Assembly: GCA_008921705.1 (NCBI GenBank)
Contig: VFFE01007078.1
Coordinates: forward strand, 8,353-72,352
Length of the DNA: 64,000 nucleotides
Source of the DNA: Burhinus oedicnemus
Lineage: Eukaryota > Chordata > Aves > Charadriiformes > Burhinidae
Direction: 5' to 3'
Below the pieces are notes generated by a model. That model saw only the letters and a list, made by a program, of their open reading frames with translations. It was not told the origin of the DNA and did not search any database. The translations under genes were made by a program, and so were the position numbers. Positions within the stretch are counted from its first letter, which is position 1, and each line of letters begins with the position of its first letter. Shown one piece after another: positions 27,901 through 37,856 of this stretch.

Positions 27901-30900
27901 AAACTAAAACAAAGACAAAAAGCTTATGAAAGAGAACAGAGATTGCACGCTTCTGCTAACAGCCTGAGCCTCTACCCTGCAGGTTTTCACGGGCACTGCT
28001 TTCTTTCTTTATTTCCTCTTATGTCTTTTTTGCCTCCAGTACTTCTCTGACTGATGTACAGTATCCCCAGTGTCAGCCAGGAGCATTTCCTTCCAGAACT
28101 TACCCATCTCCTGAGGAAGGCAAACAGGTCAGAATTCCTTCCTGAGGAAGGAATACTTGCTTATGCCTAGTAAGTATTAAAAATAGGTACATAACTTTAC
28201 TCCAGATTTTATTAAGGTACCTTATTAGGCTGTAAGGTCTCCCCAAAAAAGACCCACTTTACCTATGTACTGGAAGTTAATTTACTTACCTGCTCACAGG
28301 GTTAACCACAGCAAGTGCCTTGATCTAAACAGTACTCATTCACACATGCAGTGCTAAAGTTCTCTGTTCCCGTTTCTACTTCACTTTCAAAATTGGCTTA
28401 CCTAAACAAGAGATCTTCCCTGAGACAGATGCCAAAAACTGAGAGAAGGTCACATCCATTACTGGTCTGTCTGCAACAGTAACAGGGAACATTCTGGGTT
28501 TCAAAGCCAAACCTGCTCTGGTCTCAGCCTCTGGAATAATTACCTGTAGAGTATATGACAACATGACATCACCAGCTTTTATATACCAGTCCAAATACAC
28601 TCACTCTGCTGAGTTCAATCCACTTATCAGAAATTAGAAAATGGAAATTTACTGTAAATCCCAGGCAAAGCAAAACCAGCCTCCCAAATATGCTTTTCAA
28701 AATTATGTATTAAAAATCCTCCAAAGAACTGCAATAAAACTGAGCTAAAAATCCTCCAAACAGCTCAGTTTCCAAAGTCCGAGTGAATTTCACTTCAGGA
28801 TGTACTGCTGCTCCTACATTAGGCTATTTCATTATCTATGAGGACAGTTAGAGGCCTTATAACCATGCACTCCCTTATCTTCCAGCCTGCACTATCTCCC
28901 ACAATGCAAAATCCATGGTGGTTGTGCTACAGGTTCTGCTGTGACCTATAATCTCAGGAACCATTTAGGCACCTGAGAGAGGTACATATTAAATGTCTCA
29001 CTCACAGTATAATATGTATATGATAAGAACTGATCTAAGGGACATCACAACTAAGAGGAGAGAGAAATAAGAACTTTCAACCCTAATGGTCTGATCTCCT
29101 TTGAATAAGAGTAAGGGACAAGGAGCATGGAAATCTCAGCTTAGGAAAAAAAAAAAAAAAAAAAAAAAAAAAGGAAATATCTGGCATTGTTTAAATACGG
29201 CAAACAGGAGAAAAGGACCAGGAAAATCTAAATTCAACTCCTCAATTCTAGAAATTAAATGTTTGAAATCTTCTAGAATCTCATGGCAGCCCTACAATGA
29301 AGAAACAGAAGCCCATTCTTACCTGAATATTGTATGTACCCGATTTTGCCTTAAAACAAAATGCTCCATGAGGGTCAGTTTCTGTTGTAACCAGTGATGC
29401 TTTGTCCTTGTCTTGAGGCATCATGGTTACCTTGTATTTACTAATCTGTTTAACTGTGTCAGGGAAACGAGTTACTGAGATCCGGCCACACACACTGAAT
29501 CTGTTAAATAAAAGCCAGCTGTCAGAATAAATAACTTGATTTGACAAAACTCATTAAAAAATACTTAAAACTTCCTTAAAAAGTAAACCTCATTATGTTG
29601 AAGTACTAACACATGAAATGTCTCCTGCAAGAGTGTTCATATCAAGGAGATACTACAAGCAAACACAGTGGAGCTAGTGCAAACTCATGTATGATCAATA
29701 GCATCTTTATTTTACAATGAAGTCACCATGATGTTGTTACGTTTTTATTTGCGAGCAACTTGTTTCACTCTTCTCCAACATTAACCCAATCACTTCAAGC
29801 CTTTTTTCTTTTTTTTTTTTTGGCTAGGCAGGCAATTGACTTAGGATTGTCATCCCTCAGGTTTTAAATGGTTTGAAATGTTTTGTGTCAAAGACGTGAC
29901 ACAATGATAGGCAATTCACTGGAACACAACCCTAGTACACCTATGTTTGTGAAAGCACAAGACAAGATGACAAATCAGAAGCTGCTAAGTTTTACTTTTC
30001 ACCTTCAACATTACACCATATTTAGTGACTGAAAAAAACCTGTAACTGATCATTTAAAAGCATGCGGGGTTTTTTTTTCTAATTAGCTAGCTACGTCTGC
30101 ACGAGCTAGTTGCCATTTGCCTCAGTAAATTCCTAGTTTTCACTTCTCCAGAAGATTGCCACTATTTTCTCCTCCAGGAGAAGCTCCTGGACAGAGAACC
30201 CTTTTATCTTCCTCAGCTCACGCTTACCTCCCACCACTGCCTTATGCTCCCAAAATCATTCTGTTACCATTACACAGGCTTATGCCCAGCAGTCAAAGAA
30301 TCACAAAGAAAAAGACAATCTATATATATATATGTCAACTATGACCTTGAGAGTGATGGGTAATAAAATGCAGATGTTTGGTACAACACTGGACTAGACA
30401 GTTGTGCAACTCCACTCTCGCACAGAAGGAGGGTATCTGAAGTGCAGCATCAGCTGCAGAAAGCCTCTCTGTTCCTTTCTTGGTTCACATACAGTGCTAT
30501 AATTGCTCAATATACCCATTCCCTTGGGTCTTCATTTGCAAGGGAGAGGTTATTAAGAGGGTGCTCTAAGCCTTAACTAGTATTGAGCAAAATACTGCTG
30601 CCAAAACATTACTCGGCACTCACGCTGTCCTATTTACCTTGAATTTCTCGAGCAGTATTTAGCTCCTGACAACAGTACACAAGTCTGGGCACAACATGGG
30701 AAAGGACCACCCATTTTCAAGACCTTATCCACATATCAAATTACATTTTTATCATGACACCAGTACCTACCCTGTTGCAATGATGTTTGCTAGCTGAGGT
30801 GTATTTGGTGCAATCTTCACTGTAACAGTATCAAAGAAGAGATGCTCTTTCCTGGCATGAATTGTGTATGTACCTGTTGTTATGTTCTCAAGGCGGAAAG

Positions 30901-33900
30901 AGCCATCAGCTTTTGTTTTTACTGTAACAAATAAAGAGATGAGTTAAAAAACAGCATGTCTTGACTGTCTATCCTTATGTGTCAAAAGATAATTTACATT
31001 GCATGACAAAGAAACAGTATTATGCTTTCTTACTAGACCAACCTTCATTTCTGTACTTCAAAGCACAACTTGGCATATGGTTGAAAGAAAACAGAAGAAA
31101 TTTTCTACAGTAAAACAAATGAACACCTGATACTCTCATCTAAGTCAGAAAATGCAAAATTAACCAACTGCATGAAAACCAGTTTAATATTTCAAATAAA
31201 TTGCAACAGAAGCAGTGTATTATCCTGAAGGCTTAATTCTATCTCATACACTAGTCCTGTACTTAGGCTTAATACAGGCTTCATTGTAGCAACAAAGACC
31301 AAGACCACAGCATACCTTTAATCTGATTGTTCAGAGTCACAGTGGCATCAGCAACTCCTTCTCCTTCAGGACCATTCAATACCCTGCCTGTGACAGAGAA
31401 ACCCATCACATGGAAAACAGGCTGAAACAGGAAAAAAGTTAATATTAACCTTTACTCAGTAAAAGCAAAAACACACCTATAGCAATCGACACTGACTGTT
31501 TTCCCCACATACGCACATATAAAGGAAATTTATTTCCAGCTTTAGGAAAAAAAAATTACCAGGATAATCACAATGAAAGTACGTATCAATCCCCAGGCAT
31601 ACTGTTCCCCTATGTACAGGAACAGATTCTCAATTTATCTGCATCAGTACAGTTCAGAAGGCCCAAATCACAGATTCTAATGCCATTACAGAAAGCACTC
31701 TGTAAACCATACAAACTTACAGGCTCTTACCCAGAGATTTGATAAACTGAGTGAGTAAATTTAAGCAACCTGAAAGATTATTGCCTGTTTGCAACGTGCA
31801 CATGAAAGGGAACATAGTAGACAGCTTTTCCCTATTTTGTTTCTTCCTAGTAAAAGGGATTGAAATGTAGAAATACAGCACAATGTCAGACATTGTCTTC
31901 TACCTGCTGTGCAAGAGGGTATGTGTAACAAACATCTTCAAACTTCTTACAAAGAAGTTTTTCTGTAATGCATCTGCTTTCTGCTAAAATCAGTTATACG
32001 TTTACAGGAATGAATGGCACAAAAAGATTATTTCCTCTGAATGGCTTACCTCAATTTGTAAACTGTCATGCTCTACAAGGAAGTCCAACCTAGATGGAGC
32101 AACATCAAAGGTAATTCTCTCTCCCCTGTAGAACGGTATCTGGAAGAAGACACATTGTTTTGACTCCTAAGAAGCTATGACGACAGAATTGTTTTCCTTT
32201 ACCATTTTCCATATCCTTATCACCATCAGACACATCTACAAAGGGACAAATGGGCTTAAACTTCCTGGAAAAAGTAACCCAGAGGGATGGAGATAAGAAT
32301 AAAGGTAGTATTTCAAGACCGTTCGATGGAAACCATATGAAATTATACAAAGAGACAGAAAAGTAACCCTCTACTCAGAATACAGCAAAGATACTTGGAT
32401 GTGCAGGAGACTGTATGATTGCCAGAAGGATTAAAGCAACAAGACAAGTTTGAATCCCACTTCTAGATCATGTAGACGGAGAATGCAGAACAATCATTAT
32501 AGGCAGTGCACAGACAATCACGCTCCCACACTACATGGATGTAATAAAGAGAATGTGCAAAAAAGAAAACAGAGAACTTAAAGTACATGAGGTCGCTGTA
32601 GTCAACTGAAACTTTCAGTCTCCCAGCAGCCTCTAGGTGTGGTTCTGTGACTGGCCAATATATTCAGGTAATTCAGAGCCTGATTCACAAATAAGTCCTT
32701 CCTCAGAAACCACACCACAGAGCCCTATCACAGCAACTTACTTGACTGTCATATACTTTAGGTTGGACGTTCCTATTCCAATTATTTCATCCAATTCAAA
32801 ATATTTCAATTATTTCTGTTTTAACAGCTGTAAAGTTACACATGATCTAGTTTAGAACATGAAAGTTAACAACCCAACGGATAAACAAGCAATGAACTTT
32901 CTAAGTACTTACCACAGTGTATTTCCCACTTGGCAGAGAAAGAAAGCTGAATGATCCATCTTCTTTTGATACAACATTGCACAAATAGGATAGAGACTCA
33001 TCTCTTGACTGGAACCCATCCACAGGAGAAATATTGCAGCCCACAACATCCTGTGGCAATAAATGCAATACAACTTTTTTTCCCATGGGAAAACAGAGAA
33101 AATAATTTCAGGGGGGATGTAGGAGAGTTCAAAATACTATACTGTGAATGAAGGATGGGAAGTACAAAACCATTTTAGAGGCAGAGTTTGATAGCATGGC
33201 TTACAATTCATGTATAGGTAAAAGAGGAAAAAAAAAAACCAAATAATCAACTTTATGGTAACAAGGACAGAAAACTGGAAAATTCAGCATCCTCCAGTAC
33301 CCCTGAAATACACTGCATGTCTTAACATTAACTGACTTCAGTTCTGTGGACAAGGTTAACATTACAGAACAGAGCTCTACTCTACATAACGAATCACAGT
33401 ACATGACCAAATGTTTCATGCTTATTTCATAACACACTTTTAAGGTGGCAATAGAAGCTGGTGAAGTTTGCCTTCACATCAAGAGGGTAAAGAACAATTA
33501 CGACCTCATGCTGAAGACAAATTACAGCTACCGTACAGTGAGTTTCAGGATTTGTCTGGCAATATCTTGTGTCTTGTGCCAGAAGCTGGTCTTGCACCAT
33601 GGAGGAGTGTCATCCTCCTGAGGGAACACATTTACTAACCAACATTTAATATGCAAAATATGAAAAATATTGCCTTAAAATTGTAGCCCTTAACCCTGCT
33701 GACCCACAAGGAATATACAGATCACTAACATGCTATGAACCACATTATATTTCGCACTTATTGCTTGCTTCAGTTCAGGTCTTAGTCTTCTATGTTCCTG
33801 AACAGCCTGATTGTTGAGGAACCTGGTTGTTTGGAAACAATAATGAAGAGTTCAAAAGTGCTGAAGTTAAAAGAATTTTCTAATTTCTTGTGTCCAAAAG

Positions 33901-36900
33901 ATATGTAGACCTTCAGCCTCAATTTTGCCAACATTTAAACAGATAGCTATTATGTTACAGATCTGACGAATTCCATGGAGGTCATGTGAAAACTCAGCAT
34001 GTACACAAATGTTGTATTACAAGAGCCGTGTTGAAAACCAAAATATAAAAAAAAAACAAACAAAAAATACAGCTTGAGGGGTTGTACAGTTTATGTTTTC
34101 TATAAGCCAAGCTCAATGAAGGACAGAGATGAGTAACAGGGCAATATGAATCTAGAAGCTATTTAGCTGCTTCTTATTTACATCCATACTCCTATTGAAA
34201 CAGTACTGATATACCATTACCTCTTTAGTGACCGAAGAAGAGAAAAGGAGAAACATGACCCCTTTCATTGGTTCTCCGTCACTCCTTACTGACCCAGAAA
34301 CATTATAGCCGGCAACAATCAGAGGGCTAGCAGCATAAGCATTAGAACTCGTCACCCGTACCACTGTGTTTGACTGAAATACAGAAACACATACATTTTC
34401 ATCAAAAGTAGGCATTAGATCTCATTTACAGCACCTAAATAACAATCAGAAGCTGTATATTCAGCAACAGAAACAGAAGCCAGGGCAGCAGTACTCAAAG
34501 AGGGTCCACAGGCTATTCAAAACACAAAGGCAAAGACACTTTATAAAACAGCATTTTTCTTATTTCACTGATTTAGGAATTGGTCAGGATCTCAGAGCTC
34601 CTCAGAAAGCAAGCAATCTGAGAGGGAAGGATTACAGCATGTGCTATAATATTCAAGCTCCTGCAAAAAGTATAGGATTAGATGACCGAAAGCAAGAGCT
34701 CATTTGCCGGTCATTCGCAGACTGGCTCCACTATTTCCAAACTGGGCCTGCACGAGGCAGTTTCTTGACTACCTAAATTAAATTTGTGAAAACTCCATTA
34801 ACCTTGTCCACTCACAAAAACCCTTCCTCGTACTGGTTGATCAAGACAGGGCCTAGCAGATCCACTCTCACTAAACAGGTAAACCAGAACTTTTGTAGGC
34901 TCTAACCTCTTTCAACATCCAGGTAGGATGAGATGCAAAGATTTCATATTCACCAGGAAGCACTTTAAAGAAAGCAAACCTGTAAGGCAAGAAAGGGGTT
35001 ACATCTCTTCAGAAATAGTCACAAACATTTGTTTACAGAAAAACAATTCAGACTCTATACACACATTAGAAAAAATATTTCAGAACTACAATAAACCCAG
35101 TTGATATGGCAGAATTGAAAGAATCTTGTGTAAATTAACAGTATGCACCACCCACACTCACTTTCCTCCAGGTTGTGTAATAGTTGCTTGTATGTTTATG
35201 TCACTGCCAGCATTTCTCAGTACAACCTGGACTCCAGCAGGACCTAATGTCTGACCTTTGCTGAGAACCTGTCAAAATGAAGAGAAACCAGAGTATAAAT
35301 GGATAAAAATAACTTGCAGAGCTGAAGTAGAATGTTTTTATGAAGGTAGAATTAGCATAAGATGGAATAAATAAGGATAAAGGAGTCTAACCTTTCCGTT
35401 CACAGAAAATCCTGTAAACACAAAGTTAATATCACCTCCCTTTGTGCAAATGTCATTAATGCCATCCACATGGATGTCTACACTGGTTGGTTCTGGAGGG
35501 GAAGAACAATGAAACAGCATAGTAGTTAGTGAGAAAGCAATCATGAAGCAATTCTACTTTAGCTTTACAAAACTCTCACAGAAATGCATGAACTCAAGCA
35601 CAAAAGTGATGCTCTGGAAGACTTGCCTCAGCAAAGTTAAAGCACCTACAAATCCTGATGTTGAAAATCCTCTTTCCCCCACCCATTGCAGCTATTTCTC
35701 CTAAAATCCCACATTCCTTCAAATCAGTTCATGCATTACTTTGTTGGTGTCTACCTTATAGCTTTATTTTCTGCTGGTACAGTAAGTATATTTTAGTTAT
35801 TAAAACTATACAGTAGAGCTTATCCCTTTTGAAAAGCACTTGATTTTTCCTGCCAACTGCAAGTTAGATATAGTTAAGTCCCACATTGCAGATACATTGT
35901 GCTATTGTAAGAAGACATATGAGCACTTACCAAAACTCCACCCTAGGGGAGGCTCAATTTTAAGAATGAAATCCCCCTAAAAATAAAAAAGCAATAACTG
36001 TCTTCACTGATCTAAATTCAATTTAGCTAAGGGATGAAAAAAAAGTCAGAACACAAGCACCATGCTGCAGAGAGTAACACAAGACTCATTCTCCTTTCCT
36101 CCTACCTAAGATACTCTGTTCAAAGCAGCAGCAATGTCTGCGCAGGCAGGACGGGATGCTGGGCTCACATCCAGCCAGCTAGGAGCAAAAATTAAGTATC
36201 ACCATGTTTATACCGCTTCCAGACCAAATCTGGCTCGTGTTCAAGCAGCTTAGTGGTAGAAAGTGTTCAAATCTATCTCTACATGCCCCAACAGATGTGC
36301 TCTAAATCAGCCTTTAGTATTTCCACCAGGAGGTCCTACTCAACCATTCTGCCCAAACATGGGATAGCAAAATTTCAATCCTATTAAAAGCTCTGTGCCA
36401 AAAGCATATTAATCTACACAGAGATCCTCTTTACATCGGTGGGCACCACATACATTCTGCCACATATGTTCTGATGTTCATCCACAGAAAGGCTCAAAGA
36501 CCTAAGAATGAAGTCACTGAGATCAGAAAGCATCTTACATTCCTAGATTGGAAAGGGAAGGATTTGGGAAAGATGACCTTTAAAGGTCCCTTCCAATCCA
36601 AACCATTCTATGATTCTATTTCTGATCCCTAAGTTCACTAGCTCTTTAAAAGAGCAAAACACTTAGAGCATCTGAGGGCAACTTACATTTAATTTGAATG
36701 TAAACATCATTCCAGTCTAAACAGACATCAAAGTTCTGATACATTCTGAGCTTCCTGTATCATTATTTTCTTAAGACATTTTTAATATCTGCAATTCGTC
36801 ATTTATTTTCAATTCAGTTATATCAAAACGTTCTCATACAGATTTATTTTCATTTCTATAGGTAGACAACTGAAAGCCTTATCTGTACTCTGTAGGAACC

Positions 36901-37856
36901 TGTACTTTTTGTGCAGTATTTGTACAGCTGCTAGCACACGGTTGTTGGCAGTAACTCAGGCTCCCAGTGCTGCAGTCATTCACATAAACAGCACAAACGC
37001 AACACCGCAGCTGAAGTTACCTGGCTTTTCTCATGGTAATACTTAGCACTGGGAAATAAAAGTCAGTACAAAAATACACAGTTGAACGTTTGGTCCAAAC
37101 CAAACTAAATTATGTCCTGATTGAAATGTTTCACGGGTGGGTGTTGTTCTGATGTTTAATCTGCCGGCAGATCTGAACGCGGAGGCAGCTCCTGCCTCCA
37201 GCACAGAGGAGATTTCAGTTTCTTACCTTATCATAGAGGGGAATCATGAAATACCCGTTGTTTGGGGCGCAATCCGTTTGGTATTTCAGAGTACCATGCT
37301 TTGTATATAATTTAATCTAAAAGAAACAAACAAGAAAGACAAAAAGATATTTTAAAAAAACGTGAGCAAAGCTCGAACCTGGCATTCTCTAACCAAGCGC
37401 TTTTACACAGCAGCACTCGGGTGTCCCCAGGGGGTAACAGGGAAAAGGTTTACTGCAAGAAGGCTACAATCTGCCAGGCAAAGCCGGCGAAGAGTTCAGT
37501 CCCGGGCTCGAAAGAAAACACTTAAAGAAGAGTCCCGCTTCTGCCGAAACCACGCCGCAACCACAGTCAACTCAAGCAGCGGCCGGGACAAACGGGCTTA
37601 AGTCACGCCGCCCAGCCAGACCCGCAGGCCGAGCCCTTACAGCCGGACAGCGAACAGGGGCCGCCAGGCGCCCTCCTCCGGTCCGGGCCGGCTGAGGAGA
37701 GGGCAGGGGCGGGGCGGCGCCGCTCACCTCGATCAGGGAGTAGTTGATCTCCACGTCCGACTTGACGAAGCCTCCGCAGCCCACGACGATGTCCTCGGAG
37801 CCCCGCGCCAGGCCGCAGCACAGCGCGTAGACCAGCGCCGCCGCCCAGGCCCGCAT
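9836..37856 (-). CDS. NOMO1: NOMO (nodal modulator / BOS complex subunit), complete gene, 31 coding exons
   Basis: Large single-pass ER membrane protein. Family knowledge: with nicalin and TMEM147 it forms the BOS complex behind Sec61 in the multipass translocon, and it was first described as a Nodal-pathway antagonist. The 31 exons listed separately sum to 3,627 nt, in frame throughout, giving 1,208 residues plus stop; human NOMO has 1,222, the difference being mostly a shorter signal peptide and a shorter charged linker. Visible parts: signal peptide 1-19, a long lumenal run of beta-sandwich repeats rich in GxY/G-x-F motifs, a charged probable coiled coil near 691-718, one hydrophobic segment near 1146-1162 and a basic cytosolic tail ending KKQKTRRT. 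All introns are GT-AG. The start was chosen because residues 20-43 then match the mature N-terminus of the family. Human has three near-identical copies (NOMO1/2/3), so the paralogue number is nominal. No other gene was seen in its introns. Confidence 0.97.
10892..10984 (-). CDS. NOMO1: NOMO exon 30: membrane-spanning segment
   Basis: Residues 1135-1165 ([19 protein letters not shown], then a Leu run and AGYNHDK). Codes for the single transmembrane helix, about 1146-1162. Acceptor is ttttcag|AGA and donor AAG|GTAGGT. Confidence 0.96.
11953..12072 (-). CDS. NOMO1: NOMO exon 29
   Basis: Residues 1095-1134 ([17 protein letters not shown] to ITLIFSPT). Acceptor is ccacag|AAT and donor ACT|GTAAGT. 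Confidence 0.96.
12290..12391 (-). CDS. NOMO1: NOMO exon 28
   Basis: Residues 1061-1094 ([19 protein letters not shown] to PPLLRDGE). Acceptor is ctcatag|GTG and donor GAG|GTAAGA. Confidence 0.95.
13643..13753 (-). CDS. NOMO1: NOMO exon 27
   Basis: Residues 1024-1060 ([20 protein letters not shown]). The last residue is Cys where human has Trp. Donor is TGT|GTAAGT. Confidence 0.95.
13754..15212 (-). other. NOMO1: NOMO intron 26, no feature seen
   Basis: 1,459 bp of AT-rich intronic DNA. No open frame with protein-like signature, no RNA gene and no clear repeat by eye. Confidence 0.6.
15213..15296 (-). CDS. NOMO1: NOMO exon 26
   Basis: Residues 996-1023 ([20 protein letters not shown]). Acceptor is ttttag|CCT and donor GAG|GTAATT. 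Confidence 0.95.
15455..16165 (+). mobile_element. CR1 LINE 3' end with 170-codon open frame, in NOMO intron 25
   Basis: 5'-truncated CR1 lying antisense to NOMO. The plus frame 15565-16077 is open for 170 codons and encodes the conserved C-terminal part of CR1 ORF2 (motifs such as [15 protein letters not shown] and [20 protein letters not shown]). It is followed by a short 3' UTR with the TTGGACTAGATGATCTTAAAGG-type core and an ATTCTATGATGCTATGATT tail. It lacks endonuclease and reverse-transcriptase domains, so it cannot move by itself. The open frame suggests a fairly young copy; it is not a host gene. Confidence 0.92.
16763..17163 (+). mobile_element. CR1 LINE 3' fragment, second copy in NOMO intron 25
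   Basis: Starts inside the ORF2 C-terminus (GACAGGCTGAGAGAGCTGGG) and runs through the CCTAAAGGGGGCCTATAAG region to the TCTTCCAACCTAAACC tail. Frames are interrupted. It belongs to a different subfamily from the neighbouring copy at 15455 and shares its orientation. Confidence 0.9.
17253..17394 (-). CDS. NOMO1: NOMO exon 25
   Basis: Residues 948-995 ([20 protein letters not shown] to KFRLRGLL). Acceptor is ctctag|C and donor CTG|GTAAGG. Confidence 0.95.
17978..18105 (-). CDS. NOMO1: NOMO exon 24
   Basis: Residues 906-948 ([20 protein letters not shown]), essentially invariant with human. Donor is TACAG|GTCAGT, phase 2. Confidence 0.96.
18751..18864 (-). CDS. NOMO1: NOMO exon 23
   Basis: Residues 868-905 ([19 protein letters not shown] to LTFSNL). 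Acceptor is aaatag|ATC and donor CTG|GTAAGT. Confidence 0.95.
19505..19631 (-). CDS. NOMO1: NOMO exon 22
   Basis: Residues 825-867 ([19 protein letters not shown] to AGVTFE). Acceptor is ttgaag|TGT and donor GAG|GTAATG. Confidence 0.95.
19749..19908 (-). CDS. NOMO1: NOMO exon 21
   Basis: Residues 772-825 ([20 protein letters not shown] to DDKGAY). The acceptor is a weak accaag|AG with little adjacent pyrimidine tract. Donor is TACAG|GTAATT. Confidence 0.94.
19947..19976. repeat. A-rich (AAAAC)n repeat close to the exon 21 acceptor
   Basis: An A run followed by about four AAAAC/CAAAA units. On the NOMO strand this reads as a T-rich GTTTT repeat about 40-70 nt upstream of the weak exon 21 acceptor. 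Confidence 0.85.
20832..20914 (-). CDS. NOMO1: NOMO exon 20
   Basis: Residues 744-772 ([19 protein letters not shown]). Acceptor is ttatag|GTC and donor GGAG|GTAAAT. Confidence 0.95.
21197..21406 (-). CDS. NOMO1: NOMO exon 19: charged coiled-coil linker
   Basis: Residues 674-744, the longest coding exon. A highly charged, probably helical stretch (about 691-718, [18 protein letters not shown] onward) precedes [15 protein letters not shown]. By my reading the linker is about three residues shorter than in human. Acceptor is tttcag|GTC and donor GCAAG|GTAATA. Confidence 0.95.
21407..23852 (-). other. NOMO1: NOMO intron 18, the longest NOMO intron
   Basis: 2,446 bp with no coding signature. 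It holds only simple A/T runs and no obvious CR1 copy. Confidence 0.6.
23853..23948 (-). CDS. NOMO1: NOMO exon 18
   Basis: Residues 642-674 ([20 protein letters not shown]). Donor is ATTAA|GTAAGA, phase 2. Confidence 0.95.
24821..24864. repeat. 22-bp direct tandem duplication in NOMO intron 17
   Basis: Two identical adjacent 22-bp units (CAAAAATATCCATTTAAAG plus TAG), followed by the start of a third (CAAAA). Confidence 0.9.
25093..25156 (-). CDS. NOMO1: NOMO exon 17
   Basis: Residues 621-642 ([18 protein letters not shown]). Only 64 bp. Enters in phase 1 and leaves in phase 2 through GACAC|GTAAGA. Confidence 0.94.
26038..26125 (-). CDS. NOMO1: NOMO exon 16
   Basis: Residues 592-621 ([20 protein letters not shown]). 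Donor is CCAG|GTAACA, phase 1. Confidence 0.95.
26404..26540 (-). CDS. NOMO1: NOMO exon 15
   Basis: Residues 546-591 ([19 protein letters not shown] to SLSHAITL). Acceptor is ttctag|TAAG and donor CTG|GTATGT. Confidence 0.95.
27326..27457 (-). CDS. NOMO1: NOMO exon 14
   Basis: Residues 502-546 ([19 protein letters not shown] to LPGKYK). Acceptor is ctgcacag|AT and donor AAAG|GTAGGA. Confidence 0.96.
28134..28154. repeat. 21-nt near-perfect palindrome in NOMO intron 13
   Basis: ATTCCTTCCT and its inverse AGGAAGGAAT flank a single central G, which could form a short hairpin. Probably incidental. Confidence 0.7.
28402..28543 (-). CDS. NOMO1: NOMO exon 13
   Basis: Residues 455-502 ([20 protein letters not shown] to SGKISCLG). 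Acceptor is ctacag|GTA and donor TTAG|GTAAGC, phase 1. Confidence 0.95.
29146..29172. repeat. Poly(A) tract of 27 bases in NOMO intron 12
   Basis: An uninterrupted A run (poly(T) on the NOMO strand). No recognisable retroelement body precedes it on the plus strand. Confidence 0.85.
29323..29500 (-). CDS. NOMO1: NOMO exon 12
   Basis: Residues 395-454 ([18 protein letters not shown] to SGTYNIQ). Donor is CAG|GTAAGA. Closely matches the human exon. Confidence 0.96.
30771..30921 (-). CDS. NOMO1: NOMO exon 11
   Basis: Residues 345-395 ([19 protein letters not shown] onward), ending IIATG across the junction. Donor is ACAGG|GTAGGT, phase 2. Confidence 0.95.
31316..31421 (-). CDS. NOMO1: NOMO exon 10
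   Basis: Residues 310-345 ([20 protein letters not shown]), ending in TLNNQIK and one base of the next codon. Donor is AAAG|GTATGC. Confidence 0.95.
32050..32139 (-). CDS. NOMO1: NOMO exon 9
   Basis: Residues 280-309 ([20 protein letters not shown]). Phase 0 at both ends; donor is GAG|GTAAGC. Confidence 0.95.
32913..33050 (-). CDS. NOMO1: NOMO exon 8
   Basis: Residues 234-279 ([14 protein letters not shown] to SLPSGKYTV). Acceptor is ccacag|GAT and donor GTG|GTAAGT. The SLPSGKY turn is a typical beta-sandwich repeat motif. Confidence 0.96.
34221..34373 (-). CDS. NOMO1: NOMO exon 7
   Basis: Residues 183-233, including [20 protein letters not shown] with an N-V-S sequon. Phase 0 at both ends; donor is GAG|GTAATG. 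Confidence 0.96.
34907..34979 (-). CDS. NOMO1: NOMO exon 6
   Basis: Residues 158-182 ([20 protein letters not shown]). The acceptor enters in phase 2. Donor is GAG|GTTAGA. Confidence 0.94.
35162..35268 (-). CDS. NOMO1: NOMO exon 5
   Basis: Residues 123-158 ([15 protein letters not shown], ending TQPGGK across the junction). Donor is GGAAA|GTGAGT, phase 2. Confidence 0.95.
35392..35492 (-). CDS. NOMO1: NOMO exon 4
   Basis: Residues 89-122, containing the conserved [19 protein letters not shown] block. Donor is AAG|GTTAGA, an unusual +3 T donor also used by exon 6. Confidence 0.96.
35931..35976 (-). CDS. NOMO1: NOMO exon 3 (46-bp microexon-like)
   Basis: Residues 74-89 ([15 protein letters not shown] plus one base of codon 89). 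Acceptor is ttttag|GGG and donor TTTTG|GTAAG. The shortest coding exon in the gene; too short to show in ORF scans. Confidence 0.95.
36560..36620 (+). mobile_element. CR1 tail fragment in NOMO intron 2
   Basis: About 60 bp matching only the CR1 3' end: GATGACCTTTAAAGGTCCC, then TTCCAATCCAAACCATTC and a TATGATTCTAT repeat. A severely 5'-truncated insertion, antisense to NOMO. Confidence 0.85.
37227..37316 (-). CDS. NOMO1: NOMO exon 2
   Basis: Residues 44-73 (starts [16 protein letters not shown]), phase 0 at both ends. Acceptor is tttag|ATT and donor AAG|GTAAGA. Nearly identical to the human exon. Confidence 0.96.
37728..37856 (-). CDS. NOMO1: NOMO exon 1: start codon and signal peptide
   Basis: Residues 1-43. 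The ATG has a purine at -3. A hydrophobic leader (about 1-19) is followed by the conserved [18 protein letters not shown] block and an N-Y-S glycosylation sequon at 38-40. Donor is GAG|GTGAGC, phase 0. The frame stays open upstream into GC-rich DNA, but family alignment supports this start. Confidence 0.96.

Noticed and set aside
29101..29397. Plus-strand frame rich in lysine opposite NOMO exon 12
   Set aside because: The lysines come from the 27-base poly(A) tract and the rest is antisense of the exon.
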